Of a stretch of 64,000 nt of DNA, positions 28,151 through 39,309 are shown one piece after another. Position 1 is the first letter of the stretch; each line of letters opens with the position of its first letter. The position numbers were made by a program, and so were the translations under genes. Location: positions 746,001 through 810,000 of the forward strand of contig JAQFVV010000021.1 of assembly GCA_028023455.1 (NCBI GenBank). The letters are read 5' to 3'. A model generated the notes under the pieces. It had not been told where the DNA came from. It saw nothing but the letters and a program-made list of their open reading frames with translations, and searched no databases. This DNA is from Epiperipatus broadwayi. Taxonomy: Eukaryota > Onychophora > Udeonychophora > Euonychophora > Peripatidae.

Positions 28151-28361
28151 AATATTTCATAAGTGTAAATTAATAAACAAATAATTTTGATACATTCAAG
28201 ATCATTTATGGAGCTCAAAGTTATTATTAGTAAGACATTCTGGGTTTTAATCGATCTGAAAGGTCTTTAAAAGTTCATTAAATAAAATATACCACTTTAT
28301 TGCTAAAATTTTATTAAGACTCTGATCTCATAAAGAAAATATATCAAAAAAAATTTTTATA
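28151..28361. other. AT-rich DNA containing a minus-strand poly(A) signal
   Basis: TTTATT at 28296-28301 reads AATAAA on the minus strand, about 60 bases beyond the stop of the decayed minus-strand coding remnant at 28362-28905. Otherwise featureless. Confidence 0.35.
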
Positions 28362-28905
28362 CTACCAGTTCTTTGTAGCGACTTCTAATGAGTCAAATTT
28401 CTCTTGTTTAATGTCTATCTTTGGCAGCAACAATTTCCATGTTTCTTTGGAACAATCTCTTTCTTAAGGTGTATAACTATTTGATGATGATGATTCAAAT
28501 ACAGTTATTTGCTTTAGTGGACAATTTAGAAATTCTTATACTGACTTTAAATTTTTCCGTTCAGCATGATTCTCGATGTGGATGAAATACAACAGTTGTT
28601 TTCACATTGTAATTTTTCTGCGGTTCAAACTCAGTTACTTGAACAATTAATTGGATTCGATGATTAATATTTATCGGTAGATTAATTCATCTTTCTGATC
28701 TCCTTTGAATACAGGTGAATGCTTTCTTCTTTTTATTTAAAAACATCTTATTTCTCTGGTCAGTTGAAAGGTGTAGAATATTATTTTTCAGACAAGACAT
28801 CTTTTCTTTCCTATATGATCTGTGGCTCCATGATGGTCAAATCTTGATGGGACACACATAATTTTTCTACCCTGTCATTTCTTATATTTTCAGCATTCAA
28901 AACTT
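28362..28905 (-). pseudogene. Decayed protein-coding remnant, unrecognised
   Basis: Several minus-strand stretches in different frames look protein-like rather than AT-driven. Near 28865-28905 one frame includes NAENIRNDRVEKLCVSHQDL. At about 28561-28663 another reads IQLIVQVTEFEPQKNYNVKT before a TGA at 28561-28563. At 28362-28450 a third reads WKLLLPKIDIKQEKFDSLEV and ends at a TAG (28362-28364). Stops and frameshifts separate them. A minus-strand AATAAA lies 60 bases downstream. It could be a transposase or a retrocopied host gene, and I cannot name the family. Confidence 0.45.
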
Positions 28906-29972
28906 CATTAAAAAATGATTTAAAAAAAAAAACTATCTAGCAGAACTAAAATGTTTGTCTGCTTTAGTTTCAATAATTTTTAAAAAGTCTCTCTCACAAC
29001 ATATTATAATAACAATAATCTAATAATAGTCTAATAGCTCAACTGATTTTCCAGACTGCTTTTATATCTGATTTTTTGAGTCAACTCACCCAATTAGAGT
29101 GATAGGGTGAATTGCTATTTTTGACCAACTCAAAAAATCACACACCTGGTTTTCAGACACTTTTGTCTAAAAAAAATAGACCTAATCCTTTTTTCTTACG
29201 TATATCTGTAATATCTAAAATTGGAGTTTCTTTTCTCTAATCTTAAGATAAGACAATTTCAAAATTAGAGTTCCCACCAAGCTTAAGCTCCCAAAATGAC
29301 AAACAATCATTTACAAAAACAAAATTGCTACAAAAATAGATATCTGATTCAACAGATATTTTTTTTCCTTAACATAAAATTGTAAAAAAAAATAATTTGA
29401 CAGATTTAACCCTTCTTTTTTTTTTCAATATTTAATAAATGTAAATTTCTATATGTAATGTACACATGTACTTTATCATTTCAAATCATTCATAAACCAA
29501 CATTAAATAATATAATTGCTAGCTTAGTAATTATAACCCTAATACCTAAAATGAAATCCGTAACTTTTAAATCCCAATTACAATTATAGAAAAGCAAAAT
29601 AGAAACAGAATAAGATATTAAAACTGATCAAGCATAGGTTAGTTTTAAAGAAAGTTAAATATCTGAAATATAAAACAATTCAATAGCTTACACATACACT
29701 GCCTATACGTATGCATTATAACTTTGCTTTTTAACAGAAAAATTAAAAATTGAATAGTTTAAATGTGTGTATTGCCTTTTTATCAACACACAAACAATAT
29801 TGATTGTTGACCCACTCTCTTTCTATCTAAAGTTTTTAGAACTGGACCTTGTAGGGTTTAAACTTGGATGCCCTACAACTTCCTTTTATATAAAAATGTG
29901 ATGATGATTTTGTTTTACATTTTCCTACATGCACATTACTATAAATTTAGCTAGTGACTAAATTGTAATGGC

Positions 29973-29975
<3 letters not shown>
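28906..29975. other. AT-rich DNA with one stem
   Basis: A nested stem at 29070-29139 pairs GATTTTTTGAGT with ACTCAAAAAATC, and inside it TCACCC with GGGTGA. At 29963 the sequence TTGTAATGGCACAATA resembles a degraded form of the junction seen at 30143-30156. No coding signal. Confidence 0.45.

Positions 29976-30029
<54 letters not shown>
29976..30029. repeat. (AT)n microsatellite
   Basis: About 26 AT units directly abutting the 123-bp palindrome. Confidence 0.95.
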
Positions 30030-30032
<3 letters not shown>

Positions 30033-30150
30033 AACAAATTTAAAGGTTGGTCCAAATCCAGTGTAACAAAATTAAAGATGGTTCAAATAACTAGTACCAT
30101 CTTTAATTTTGTTACACTGGATTTGGACCAACCTTTAAATTTGTTACAAT
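30028..30150. repeat. 123-bp palindrome bounded by TGTAAC/GTTACA
   Basis: ATTGTAACAAATTTAAAGG through AAAGATGGT on the left is mirrored exactly by ACCATCTTT through CCTTTAAATTTGTTACAAT on the right, around a 13-base loop at about 30083-30095. The TG...CA outer form is that of an LTR, but a palindromic LTR of this size would be unusual. It abuts a primer-binding-site-like sequence. Confidence 0.9.
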
Positions 30151-30168
30151 GGCACCCAACGTGGGGAC
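30150..30168 (+). promoter_or_regulatory. tRNA-Lys primer-binding-site-like sequence
   Basis: TGGCACCCAACGTGGGG differs at one base (A for G at the fifth position) from TGGCGCCCAACGTGGGG. That sequence is complementary to the 3' end of tRNA-Lys(CUU) and is used to prime reverse transcription in many LTR retroelements. It begins two bases after the TGTTACA end of the 123-bp palindrome, which is where a primer site lies relative to an LTR. No gag or pol sequence follows. Instead the large palindrome starts at 30169. Confidence 0.7.
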
Positions 30169-33066
30169 ATTGTAACATAATTTAAGTTGTTTCCAATAAC
30201 TATTACCTTATCTGAGTTGTCTACAATATATATAAGATCATAATATTTAAAATAACGTTGGATTTCTCAAGATATCCCACTATCAATAATTATAAGCAAA
30301 TTATTAACAACAAGTATTATAACTCAGGTATATGAAATCACGTGAGGTGAGTACACTAGTAATTCACTAAAATATAACTCAGGTATACAGACAGTAGGTT
30401 TTATCCACTTTCATTTCTTGGTTTAATGTTAAGTGCATGTTTAAACAAATACTAAGTGAATATGGTCTAGCAGGGCACCACTAGATTATCTGAATCTAGA
30501 CACAGTTATATCTAATAACCTTTCACATGTACCAGGTTTGAATCCCTTCTTGGTACTTTATTTCTAATAAAAATGGGAGATTTTGCTTTTTGAGCCATAT
30601 CACTATACGCACTAATATTTAGGCAAAAGTAAAACATCTTTAAACCAAAGTGGAGTATATTAGACATAAATCATTTCTTAGATCTTAGCATAACAAATGT
30701 GTTTCAACATTTTTATAAGTTTACTAGCTCAGATTATATATAACTAATTTAGGATGGCAATTCACTCATCCTTGCATGAAATAGATGACGGGATGTGGTT
30801 ATAATAATACTAAGAAATCACTAAATATTATGGAATTAATATTTATTTATGGCCTTTAAACAGTTAAACAGCTCATTAATTAAAACGTTGATGATGACAA
30901 TGATGATAATGATAATAATAATGATAATGACAATGGTTTCAACTACAGCTCTAGGACTAAGCCTAAACATAAAACTAATTTTTATAAAGAAATTCATAAT
31001 TATTGCTTAATTTTAGCATATTTACTTATATCTTAAATAACTAATATTCAACCACTGATGATGATGAATGTTCACACTTAACAAAGACTACACTTAATGA
31101 AATATATATGCCTCATTTAATAAAACAAACTAATATTTATTACTGCATTTCTAACATATACATAAAAATTTCTAGATAAACATGAAAATTGATATGAATA
31201 ATAATAATGATAATAATTGATTATATAACAATCCTCAGATTAATTTCAAGTTCTTCCCCCTTTCCCTTCAAATGTATTTTGTATTAAGTTGGATGTCACA
31301 TTGACCATGATTTTCACTCCATGAGAAAAGTATTTCAAGAAAAAAAATATTATCTGCTCATTAGCACACATACTTTATAAATCTAACATGTAAGTAGAAT
31401 GTTAAAAAAAATGTTAATAGAATTGAAAGAGCAAGTTTTAAATTATTTTCTCCCCCTCTCTTCTACCTCTGAAATGCTATATTTAACTTGAAACAAAATA
31501 ATCTAATATTCTAATACTACTTGTTACTTCACATTCACTCCCAATTATACACATATAAAAATATTATTATGTATGTGCGTGTTTTATCCCATAATATATT
31601 ATTATTATTTTGGTTTTAAATAATATTTTATTATGGGATAAAACACACACATACATAATAATATTTTTATATGTGTATAATTGGGAGTGAATGTGAAGTA
31701 ACAAGTAGTATTAGAATATTAGATTATTTTGTTTCAAGTTAAGTATAGCATTTCAGAGGTAGAAGAGAGGGGGAGAAAATAATTTAAAACTTGTTTCTAA
31801 AACTTGCTCTTTCAATTCTATTAACATTTTTTTTTAATATTCCACTTACATGTTAGATTTATAAAGTATGTGTGCTAATGAGCAGATATTTTTTTTCTTG
31901 AAATACTTTTCTCATGGAGTAAAAATCATGGTCAATGTGACATCCAACTTAATACAAAATACATTTGAAGTGAAAGGGGGAAGAACTTGAAATTAATCTG
32001 AGGATTGTTATATAATCAATTATTATCATTATTATTATTCATATCAATTTTCATGTTTATCTAGAAATTTTTATGTATATGTTAGAAATGCAGTAATAAA
32101 TATTAGTTTGTTTTATTAAACGAGGCATATATATTTCATTAAGTGTAGTCTTTGTTAAGTGTGAACATTCATCATCATCAGTGGTTGAATATTAGTTATT
32201 TAAGATATAAGTAAATATGCTAAAATTAAGCAATAATTATGAATTTCTTTATAAAAATTAGTTTTATGTTTAGGCTTAGTCCTAGAGCTGTAGTTGAAAC
32301 CATTGTCATTATCATTATTATTATCATTATCATCATCGTCATCATCAACATTTTAATTAATGAGCAGTTTAACTGTTTAAAGGCCATAAATAAATATTAA
32401 TTCCATAATATTTAGTGATTTCTCAGTATTATTATAACCACATCCCGTCATCTATTTCATGCAAGGATGAGTGAATTGCCATCCTAAATTAGTTATATAT
32501 AATCTGAGCTAGTAAACTTATAAAAATGTTGAAACACATTTGTTATGCTAAGATCTAAGAAATGATTTATGTCTAATATACTCCACTTCGGTTTAAAGAT
32601 GTTTTACTTTTGCCTAAATATTAGTGCGTATAGTGATATGGCTCAAAAAACAAAATCTCCATTTTTATTAGAAATAAAGTACCAAGAAGGGATTCAAACC
32701 CGGTACATGTGAAAGGTTATTAGATATAACTGTGTCTAGATTCAGATAATCTAGTGGCGCCCTGCTAGACCATATTCACTTAGTATTTGTTTAAACATGC
32801 ACTTAACATCAAACCAAGAAATGAAAGTGGATAAAACCTACTGTCTGTATACCTGAGTTATATTTTATTGAATTACTAGTGTACTCACCTCATGTGATTT
32901 TATATACCTGAGTTATAATACTTGTTGTTAATAATTTGCTTATAATTATTGATAGTGGGATATCTTGAGAAATCCAACATTATTTTAAATATTATGATCT
33001 TATATATATTGTAGACAACTCAGATATGGTAATAGTTATTGGAAACAACTTAAATTATGTTACAAT
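30169..33066. repeat. 2.9-kb near-perfect palindrome
   Basis: The left arm starts ATTGTAACATAATTTAAG and the right arm ends with its complement at 33066. Arms of about 1.43 kb meet around a spacer of about 30 bases (31597-31628) between GTTTTATCCCATAATA and its mirror. They differ by scattered substitutions and a few indels. In one case the left arm lacks about 14 bases near 31440 that both the right arm (31788-31801) and the older single copy (27932-27945) retain. No coding frame is present. Each arm carries a GAT/ATC microsatellite and GGTTTGAATCCC-like motif. The ends are TGTAAC...GTTACA, as in the neighbouring small palindrome. Confidence 0.9.
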
Positions 33067-33290
33067 ATATATATATATATATAAACTAAGTTGCAATGTT
33101 TGATGTTATCTCAACTGGTTTCCTAAGCAGTTAACGATGTCAGATTTGATTGACAGAAACATGTATCCTGAAAAAGATTGATTGATTTTTCATCAACATT
33201 TTCCATGTATAGGACTAAAAGTTTCTGAGAATTTCTACAAAGATATAAGTATAATGATAGTAATAGAATATATATACATATTTATATATA
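33067..33290. other. AT run and unassigned flank
   Basis: A short TA microsatellite follows the palindrome, then about 200 bases with no coding or repeat signal. Confidence 0.4.
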
Positions 33291-33525
33291 TATCCATGTA
33301 AACAGAAATAACCATTAACCTTTTGATATTGCCGAAGAATTATCAATTACTATTCAATGCCTGAGGCTAAACAATTTTTTTCATTAACTTTTTTACTTCA
33401 ACAAAAAACTCCAACAAAAGATCTATTATAAGATAATGGAAAAACTCAGGGATTACCAGTTAGTAGTAATTAATAATTTCTTAGCAACATCAAAAGATTA
33501 ATGCTTAACTTTGTTTACATTGATA
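33291..33525. repeat. Fold-back element
   Basis: TATCCATGTAAACAGAAAT and the complement-type TTTGTTTACATTGATA form the outer arms. TTTTGATATTGCC / AGCAACATCAAAAG and TTATCAATTACTA / TAGTAGTAATTAATAA pair inside, with an AT-rich loop. A single-arm relative lies at 18111-18200. Confidence 0.65.
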
Positions 33526-34390
33526 TTTTTTTAATATCTATTCATTATTATAATAACAGTCCCAAGAAATATTTAATTCAATATGGAAGTATTGAATTTT
33601 GTCATTGATTGGGTAGATATTCTGTGTTAGATTTTGTGACCAATCAGGGGGGGGGTTGTTAAATTTTTAATCTTTTACCAAATCTGTAATTTTTGATTAT
33701 CGCCATTTTACTGTGTACCAGTCCTCTGGTTGAAATATAATATTATTTATTGGATTTATAAGTCTTTTTTGTTTATATATATATATATATATATAGAGAG
33801 ATATATATATATATATATATAGATATATATATAGAGAGAGAGAGAGAAAGATAGAGAGAGATATCATATTTATGATGAAGTAAAAGTTTTCATGATTCAA
33901 CCATATAATATATTATAGTCTATAACAATTCATGGTTCAGCAAAGTATCATTTATCTTCATCAGAGTGCTATTATTATGTAGTTTTCTCAGAGATATAGA
34001 AAGCCATTAAAATTAATTAATTCTATTTCTTTCTGCAATTTTTATTTTTACAACTTTCTATACCCTTAAATTGGCCACTTAACATCTTTACCCAGTTGAA
34101 ACCAAATGTTATTTTTCTGAATGTCAATCATTATATATTTTAATATTCTACATGGGTGTTTCCAAAATTATTATGAATAAATGTTACTTGTGTATATATA
34201 CACACATTTATATGATTGTATAGATATATGTTTTTATCTCAGTGTAAAAATCTATTTTATGAGTCACTATCATCTAACTTTTAGCCTTTACTTCTTTGGC
34301 AGTTTATATATTTTTGTGCTTTGAAATCTTCAAATGTTGCAAATTTAAGTAAAAAAGCATCGAGTTTGAGGGTATTATGAATGTTAAAAC
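33526..34390. other. AT-rich DNA with compound microsatellite
   Basis: TA, GATA and GA runs at 33775-33864 form a compound microsatellite. A nine-base G run lies at about 33648. The minus-strand frame 33697-33900 is microsatellite translation. Nothing else. Confidence 0.6.
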
Positions 34391-34585
34391 ACTAACAAAC
34401 TATCTATATAGTAGTGCCACCTAGTGCATATCTTAGTGATCAATGGTCATAAACATTCTTGCATCCATTGATTACTAAGGCTTGCACTGGGTGGTACTAC
34501 TGCATGGAGAGTTTTCTGCTGTTTTAACAGATGTGTAAGCATAGGAATTGGTGATCATATGATGTTTTAGTGGTCATTATGGATG
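34391..34585. repeat. Family F, short inverted form
   Basis: TATATAGTAGTGCCACCTAG at the left (minus orientation) faces ATCCATTGATTACTAAGGC and GGTGGTACTACTGCATGGAG at the right. It is followed by TGATCATATGATGTTTTAGT, as in the 62.9-kb copies. Essentially the two termini of family F with most of the middle lost. Confidence 0.65.
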
Positions 34586-37045
34586 TTGTGGTTAATTTTA
34601 TTATATTCAGAAATAATAAGTTCCTACTTTTTTATATTTCAAGTTACAGTAGTTGTTTTCATTGAAAAAATATTTTAAACGCTCCCAATACACATTTCAA
34701 TAAAACTGATATTTTTCAGTTGTACCAGTGTCTCTTATTTTTATATAATCACACACCTGTTACAGGCATATCTATATAATTTCACACTTTACAAGTATTG
34801 TTGTTTCAACTAGCACTTGGGCATAGCAACAATTCTTTAACAAATATGTCAATTAGTATTTATTATTTTATTTGAAATTATTGCATTTTTTAACTTATTA
34901 ACTGGGATTTTTTTAAACTTTTATCAAAAAATTGTGAAAAAATATGTCAATTAAACAAAACATATATTTGGGAAAAATTAAAAATGTTATACAATTAAAT
35001 GATAGCAGCCTAAACCTATCAACATTAATAATTTTCAATATGTTGTCAAGGCAAGAGATTGCCTTGACAACAGATTGAAGATTGCTGGTGTTGCTAAGCA
35101 TCAGTTATTATCATGTCATCTACAGCTGTAGTCATCTAGCTTTTTGCAAAATCTAATTTATTATACAAATATTTTAGAGCAATTTTAAAATAATAATAGT
35201 ATTATAAATAAGTATATCTAAATTTGCAATGTGGAATAATAAAAATTTAAAATAAATTATTAAAAAAACATACAACTTTACTGCTAAACAAAAATCCGAA
35301 TTGTTAAAACAATATTTATTGCTGTATATAATCTTGAATCACATGTAAAAAAGAATTTAAATGTAAATAAAAGGCTAACATAGCTATTAAATGTTATATG
35401 TATATAACATTTTTAATAAATGCAAAAATTTCTTAAGCGATTTAGCTCATTTTGGAGCCAACAGAGTTTTTTTATTCTCACATATAACTATTTTTTACAG
35501 CATGAATGATATTTTTTTAAAAAATACAAGTCTTTAGCTATTGAATAAAAGTATAACTAAAATCTAAAACATTACATAATATATCTGCATGAATACATAT
35601 CTATACATTTTAATTGAGGAAGTTATTTTAGATAAAGATTTTAAATTTTATTAAAATATATCTACAAATCGTTATAGAAATTTATAAAAGTTTTCCTACT
35701 GACCATTTAACTTTTTCTACTCAAATGCAAAACCTATATTTTTGGAAACACTGATTATCATTTTTACACTTTAAAGCATGTAATTGTAGTGATTGTAAAA
35801 AATTTAATCATATGCCAATTAACATTTAAAAAATTAAATCATTCAATTTCCATACATTGGCCCTCTATTGAGAATTTTGCTAATTTTTATTGTGATAAAA
35901 TTCACATATATTTTTTTCAAATATTTTAATTTCAAAAAAATTCTAAAGATGTCAGGATAATCAAAAATGTGGGGAGTTCAAAGCCTGCTAAGTTCCACAC
36001 TGATAAACATTTATTGGCTTCTTGGAGATCACAAACATTGTAATATTAGAGCAAAACTCTCCATACAGTATTGCCATGTGATCATGTGATGCATTGTAAT
36101 ATTACTTTGAGAAAATATTACAAATTACTAAAAACTTGATTTTTTTGGAAGGTTGTGATTATTTTTGCACAATAATTGTGTAATAATTATTAGAAATTAT
36201 GAATATATATATTATATTTATTTTCTACAGAAGTGTTTTATTTTTAAATATAAAGGGTATATTTTTCTGAGTAACATTACCATGGAAATTATGATAGCAG
36301 CAAGTATGATCTGGTTAGAAAATTGCCACTCACTATCTGTTAGAAAATATAGCAATACCATAAAAATTAGTAAGAAAATTTAAACTTTTAAAGCATAAAT
36401 TGATAGACTTATCTGATATTAATAATTATTAGTTCACATTGCAAATACAAACATTAAATACATTATTTTTATTCATTTTGTAAATTTAATCTGCTCCTCT
36501 CAACTTCTGAGTGATGAAAAACTGCTTTATTTTGATAAAATCTAGTTTTTAAAATAATTGCAAAAGTCAAATGTCATTTTTTAGAATTTATTTAATTTCT
36601 AAATAAAAATATCTATTATATGAAGTCAAGTTTATTATATTCTGATACATAATAATAATTTAATACTACAATGAAAGTTGAAAACTTACAGCAAGTGAAA
36701 ACAAAAAAAACTGTTGGAATGCTAGCACAGTATCAGAAGGTTAACTGTTAACATTCATTAGAATGTAACCACACTCTTTAATTAGACCAAGCCACATATA
36801 TACACAAGTGCTAGGTATTTGTTTATAAGAATTGTATAAATTTGTTTTAATGAGTAGTTATTTATAGCAATAGTTTTTCATCAAATACAAAATGATTATT
36901 AAAAATGATATATTAATCTTCAACTGAGATTTAAAGTTTATATTTGGATTAGGGATAATCTTTTGGTTAATAAGTTATTAGTGATAATCATTAATGTAAT
37001 TCTCAGAGTGGATCATGTCAAAATTCTGGGTGGAGCTAGTTTATT
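34586..37045. other. AT-rich DNA with one tight hairpin
   Basis: A perfect stem TTGTCAAGGCAA/TTGCCTTGACAA lies at 35043-35070; its TTGTCAAGGC also occurs at 38089. At about 36050, AAAACTCTCCATACAGTATT is a family F tip. The frames at 34913-35101 and 36165-36383 have no supporting signals. Confidence 0.5.
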
Positions 37046-37133
37046 ATATGTTTGATATTCATCAACATAAATTGATTTACAAATGTCAAACTGACATTGT
37101 AAATCAATTTATGTTGATGAATATTTAAACATA
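37046..37133. repeat. 88-bp near-perfect hairpin
   Basis: ATTCATCAACATAAATTGAT continuing through TTACAA and TGTCA is mirrored around the three bases AAC at the centre. The outer ATATGTTT/AAACATAT pair extends the stem. This is a very stable cruciform or hairpin candidate. Confidence 0.9.
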
Positions 37134-37145
37134 TGATAAGGTCAC

Positions 37146-37245
37146 ATGTCAGAGATGGTAACCTGGATTAATTGAAAGTGCTGGTTCATAGGAAATACAT
37201 CTGTTGGAGGTTATTTATCATTTTGGTGCCCTTATTCATATATTT
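37146..37245 (+). repeat. Family D fragment
   Basis: GATGGTAACCTGGATTAATT, then GTGCTGGTTCATAGGAAATA and TTATTTATCATTTTGG follow the D core order with heavy divergence. Confidence 0.45.
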
Positions 37246-37880
37246 CACAAATGTGTGATGAAATCACAATTATTAAGGACGTCTATAAATATATTTTTCA
37301 TTCTTTGTAGTCACATGTAAGGGTCTTGATTCTTAACATTTTTACCCTATTCTTAATTGAAAAGACCTGGTTGTGTGTAAATGCATATTAAAAATCACTA
37401 ATCAAATTTTTAATGCTCTGCGCTTCAAAATATGAAAACAGTAGTTAATACTTGTAAAATATAAGATTATGCAAATGAGTAGAAATAATTAGAGATAGAT
37501 TCTTCTGCATGTTTATAAAATGTAGCAAATATATTTGACTTTTAATAAAAATTTAAAATCTACATCTATGATTAAAATAAAATGTAATAATTTTTATCCC
37601 AATAATATGAATTAATAACTATATATATATAGTTTGGTTCAGTAATTTGAGTGTCATAATTTGAGTGTCAGAGTTTGAAGTATATGGAATCTCAGATTGA
37701 TTCCATTTATGAATACCCAAGCAATAAAACCTTTTAATTACCTAATTCATGCAAAAGAAGTTATTTTAATATAGCATTCAAACTTATTATTGTTTTCATT
37801 TCTGTTATTTATATTTTGAGATTGTGTTTCAAGTCAATTTATGAATCCTATTGCACTTCCTTATTTATGGTGCTCCTTTT
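37246..37880. other. AT-rich DNA, no gene seen
   Basis: Short repeated phrase TAATTTGAGTGTCA at 37647 and 37659; otherwise featureless. Confidence 0.35.
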
Positions 37881-37882
37881 GG

Positions 37883-37970
37883 TTTTTTTTTCATATGTCA
37901 AATGCATTGACTGGGAAGCGAACCCAGACCAGCTGCTTGGAAGGCAGCTATGCTAACCACCAAGCCATGT
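37883..37970 (-). mobile_element. tRNA-Gly(UCC)-derived SINE
   Basis: On the minus strand GGTTAGCATAGCTGCCTTCC and AAGCAGCTGGTCTGGGTTCG closely follow animal tRNA-Gly(UCC), including the CTTCCAA anticodon loop and the B box GGGTTCGCTTCCC. This is followed by CATTTGACATATG and a 10-base A tail (T run at 37882-37891). Of the SINE heads here it is the closest to a real tRNA, but the tail and lack of a paired acceptor stem show it is a retroposon. Confidence 0.8.
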
Positions 37971-38050
37971 TATATGTAGTATATATTAAATTTGATACTG
38001 CTCAAGGCTAGAAAAGTCAATAAATGTAAATTCCTTGAAAACAATCAATA

Positions 38051-38395
38051 CTTAAACCAGACTAATATTAATAAAAATATCAATCTGTTGTCAAGGCCAC
38101 CTCCTTTTAACAATAAAGATAAAATCCAACCATTTTATGGTTTATATAAACATTAAAGATTGCTACTTGACTACTAAAAGTAACATTATTGATACAAAGA
38201 TGTTTAAATAAACTTCATTAAACAGGTAAATATGTCAGCCATAAATAAAGATGGGATTCCACCTTTATTGTTAAAAGGAAGTTGCCTTGATAACAGATTG
38301 AGATTGTTGATTATTATTGATATTGGTATTGTCTAAGTATTGCCTTGACAACATATTGAGGTTGTTGATTGTTATTGATATTGGCCTGGTTTAAG
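38051..38395. repeat. Fold-back element with duplicated inner arm
   Basis: CTTAAACCAG at 38051 is mirrored by CTGGTTTAAG ending at 38395. The arm ATCAATCTGTTGTCAAGGC is matched twice on the right side, at 38280-38315 and 38341-38375, so the right arm carries a tandem duplication. A deeper pair CCTCCTTTTAACAATAAAG / CTTTATTGTTAAAAGGA flanks the loop. Confidence 0.75.
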
Positions 38396-38988
38396 TTAGA
38401 CTACTTTCAATATAGTATATAGTATATTTTTCAAATTTATAATCGAGTCTTGCTCTTATGTTTTAAACATTCATTTGAGGACATTGGGAAAAAAACTTGT
38501 TAATGATTCCTGAAATACATCTTACCCAATGAAGTTTTTTTAGCCAGTCCAAACACTACCCAACTCTTACCATATCACATACCAATGCTTTACATTTATT
38601 AATGTACAGTGCATAAATTTACTTTATAAGTGTGGCTATACCTTTTAATAAATACATAAACAATTATTAATTATTTTTGATTAGAAATTATTATATTTTA
38701 TTTAACTTCAGGCATAAATATTAAATTTAATCAAGATTGTATACAGCTATATTATATTTTATAGATACATGGCAATCCTATTTCTTTCCTGAAGGTTTGT
38801 GATGATGGTATTCTCATTGTATTTTTATATTGGACTATTTCCATCAACTAATATGTGTATTAAATGTCTTTAGAAAAATTTAACTTTATTTAAATATTTC
38901 AAATACATTCAGTTGTTAGTAATAGCACATCAAACAGGTTAGCATATGCACAATGTTTTAAGAGATATTATTCTTTCCTCTTCCTCAG
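38396..38988. other. AT-rich DNA, no gene seen
   Basis: CTGAAGGTTTGTGATGATGG at 38791 recurs with one change at 39805. No coding signal. Confidence 0.35.
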
Positions 38989-39102
38989 GTGTTGCTGGCC
39001 TGACCAGTGACAGTACTAGCATGGGACTTGAACTTGGACCCTTTGATTCTTGAGTATGGAATTTTAAGGTAATGCTCTAACCAACTGAGCCATCCTGCCA
39101 AG
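38989..39102 (-). mobile_element. Second type of tRNA-derived SINE
   Basis: On the minus strand GGCAGGATGGCTCAGTTGGT then TAGAGCATTACC supply an A box, and CCAAGTTCAAGTCCCATGC a B box. Downstream, ACTGTCACTGGTCAGGCCAG and CACCTGAGGAAGAGGAA form a tRNA-unrelated body. The head differs from the Gly-type SINEs, so this is a separate family. The acceptor ends do not pair, which argues against a functional tRNA gene. Confidence 0.65.
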
Positions 39103-39309
39103 GGTACCAGTCTGTAGCAATTTCATATACTTATCTATAAGGTTCCTCTTGATTTCTTCACTTTTTCTAATAGAAAAGTTGATTAGTGGTTTCCACATAT
39201 AATTTATAGTCTCACTAAGTTGACTTATGATATTTTTGCCATTGTAATGTGAGAAGCTTCTTTAACCTCTCTAAAAACACATCAACAACATATCCCCTTT
39301 AATTAAATT

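Noticed and set aside
26451-31600. The two direct copies as LTRs of one retrotransposon
   Set aside because: The primer-binding-like site lies before, not after, the candidate LTR, the 2 kb between copies has no polymerase, and the second copy is palindromic.
37883-39102. Possible functional tRNA genes
   Set aside because: A and B boxes are present, but acceptor stems do not pair and A tails or unrelated bodies follow; these are SINEs.
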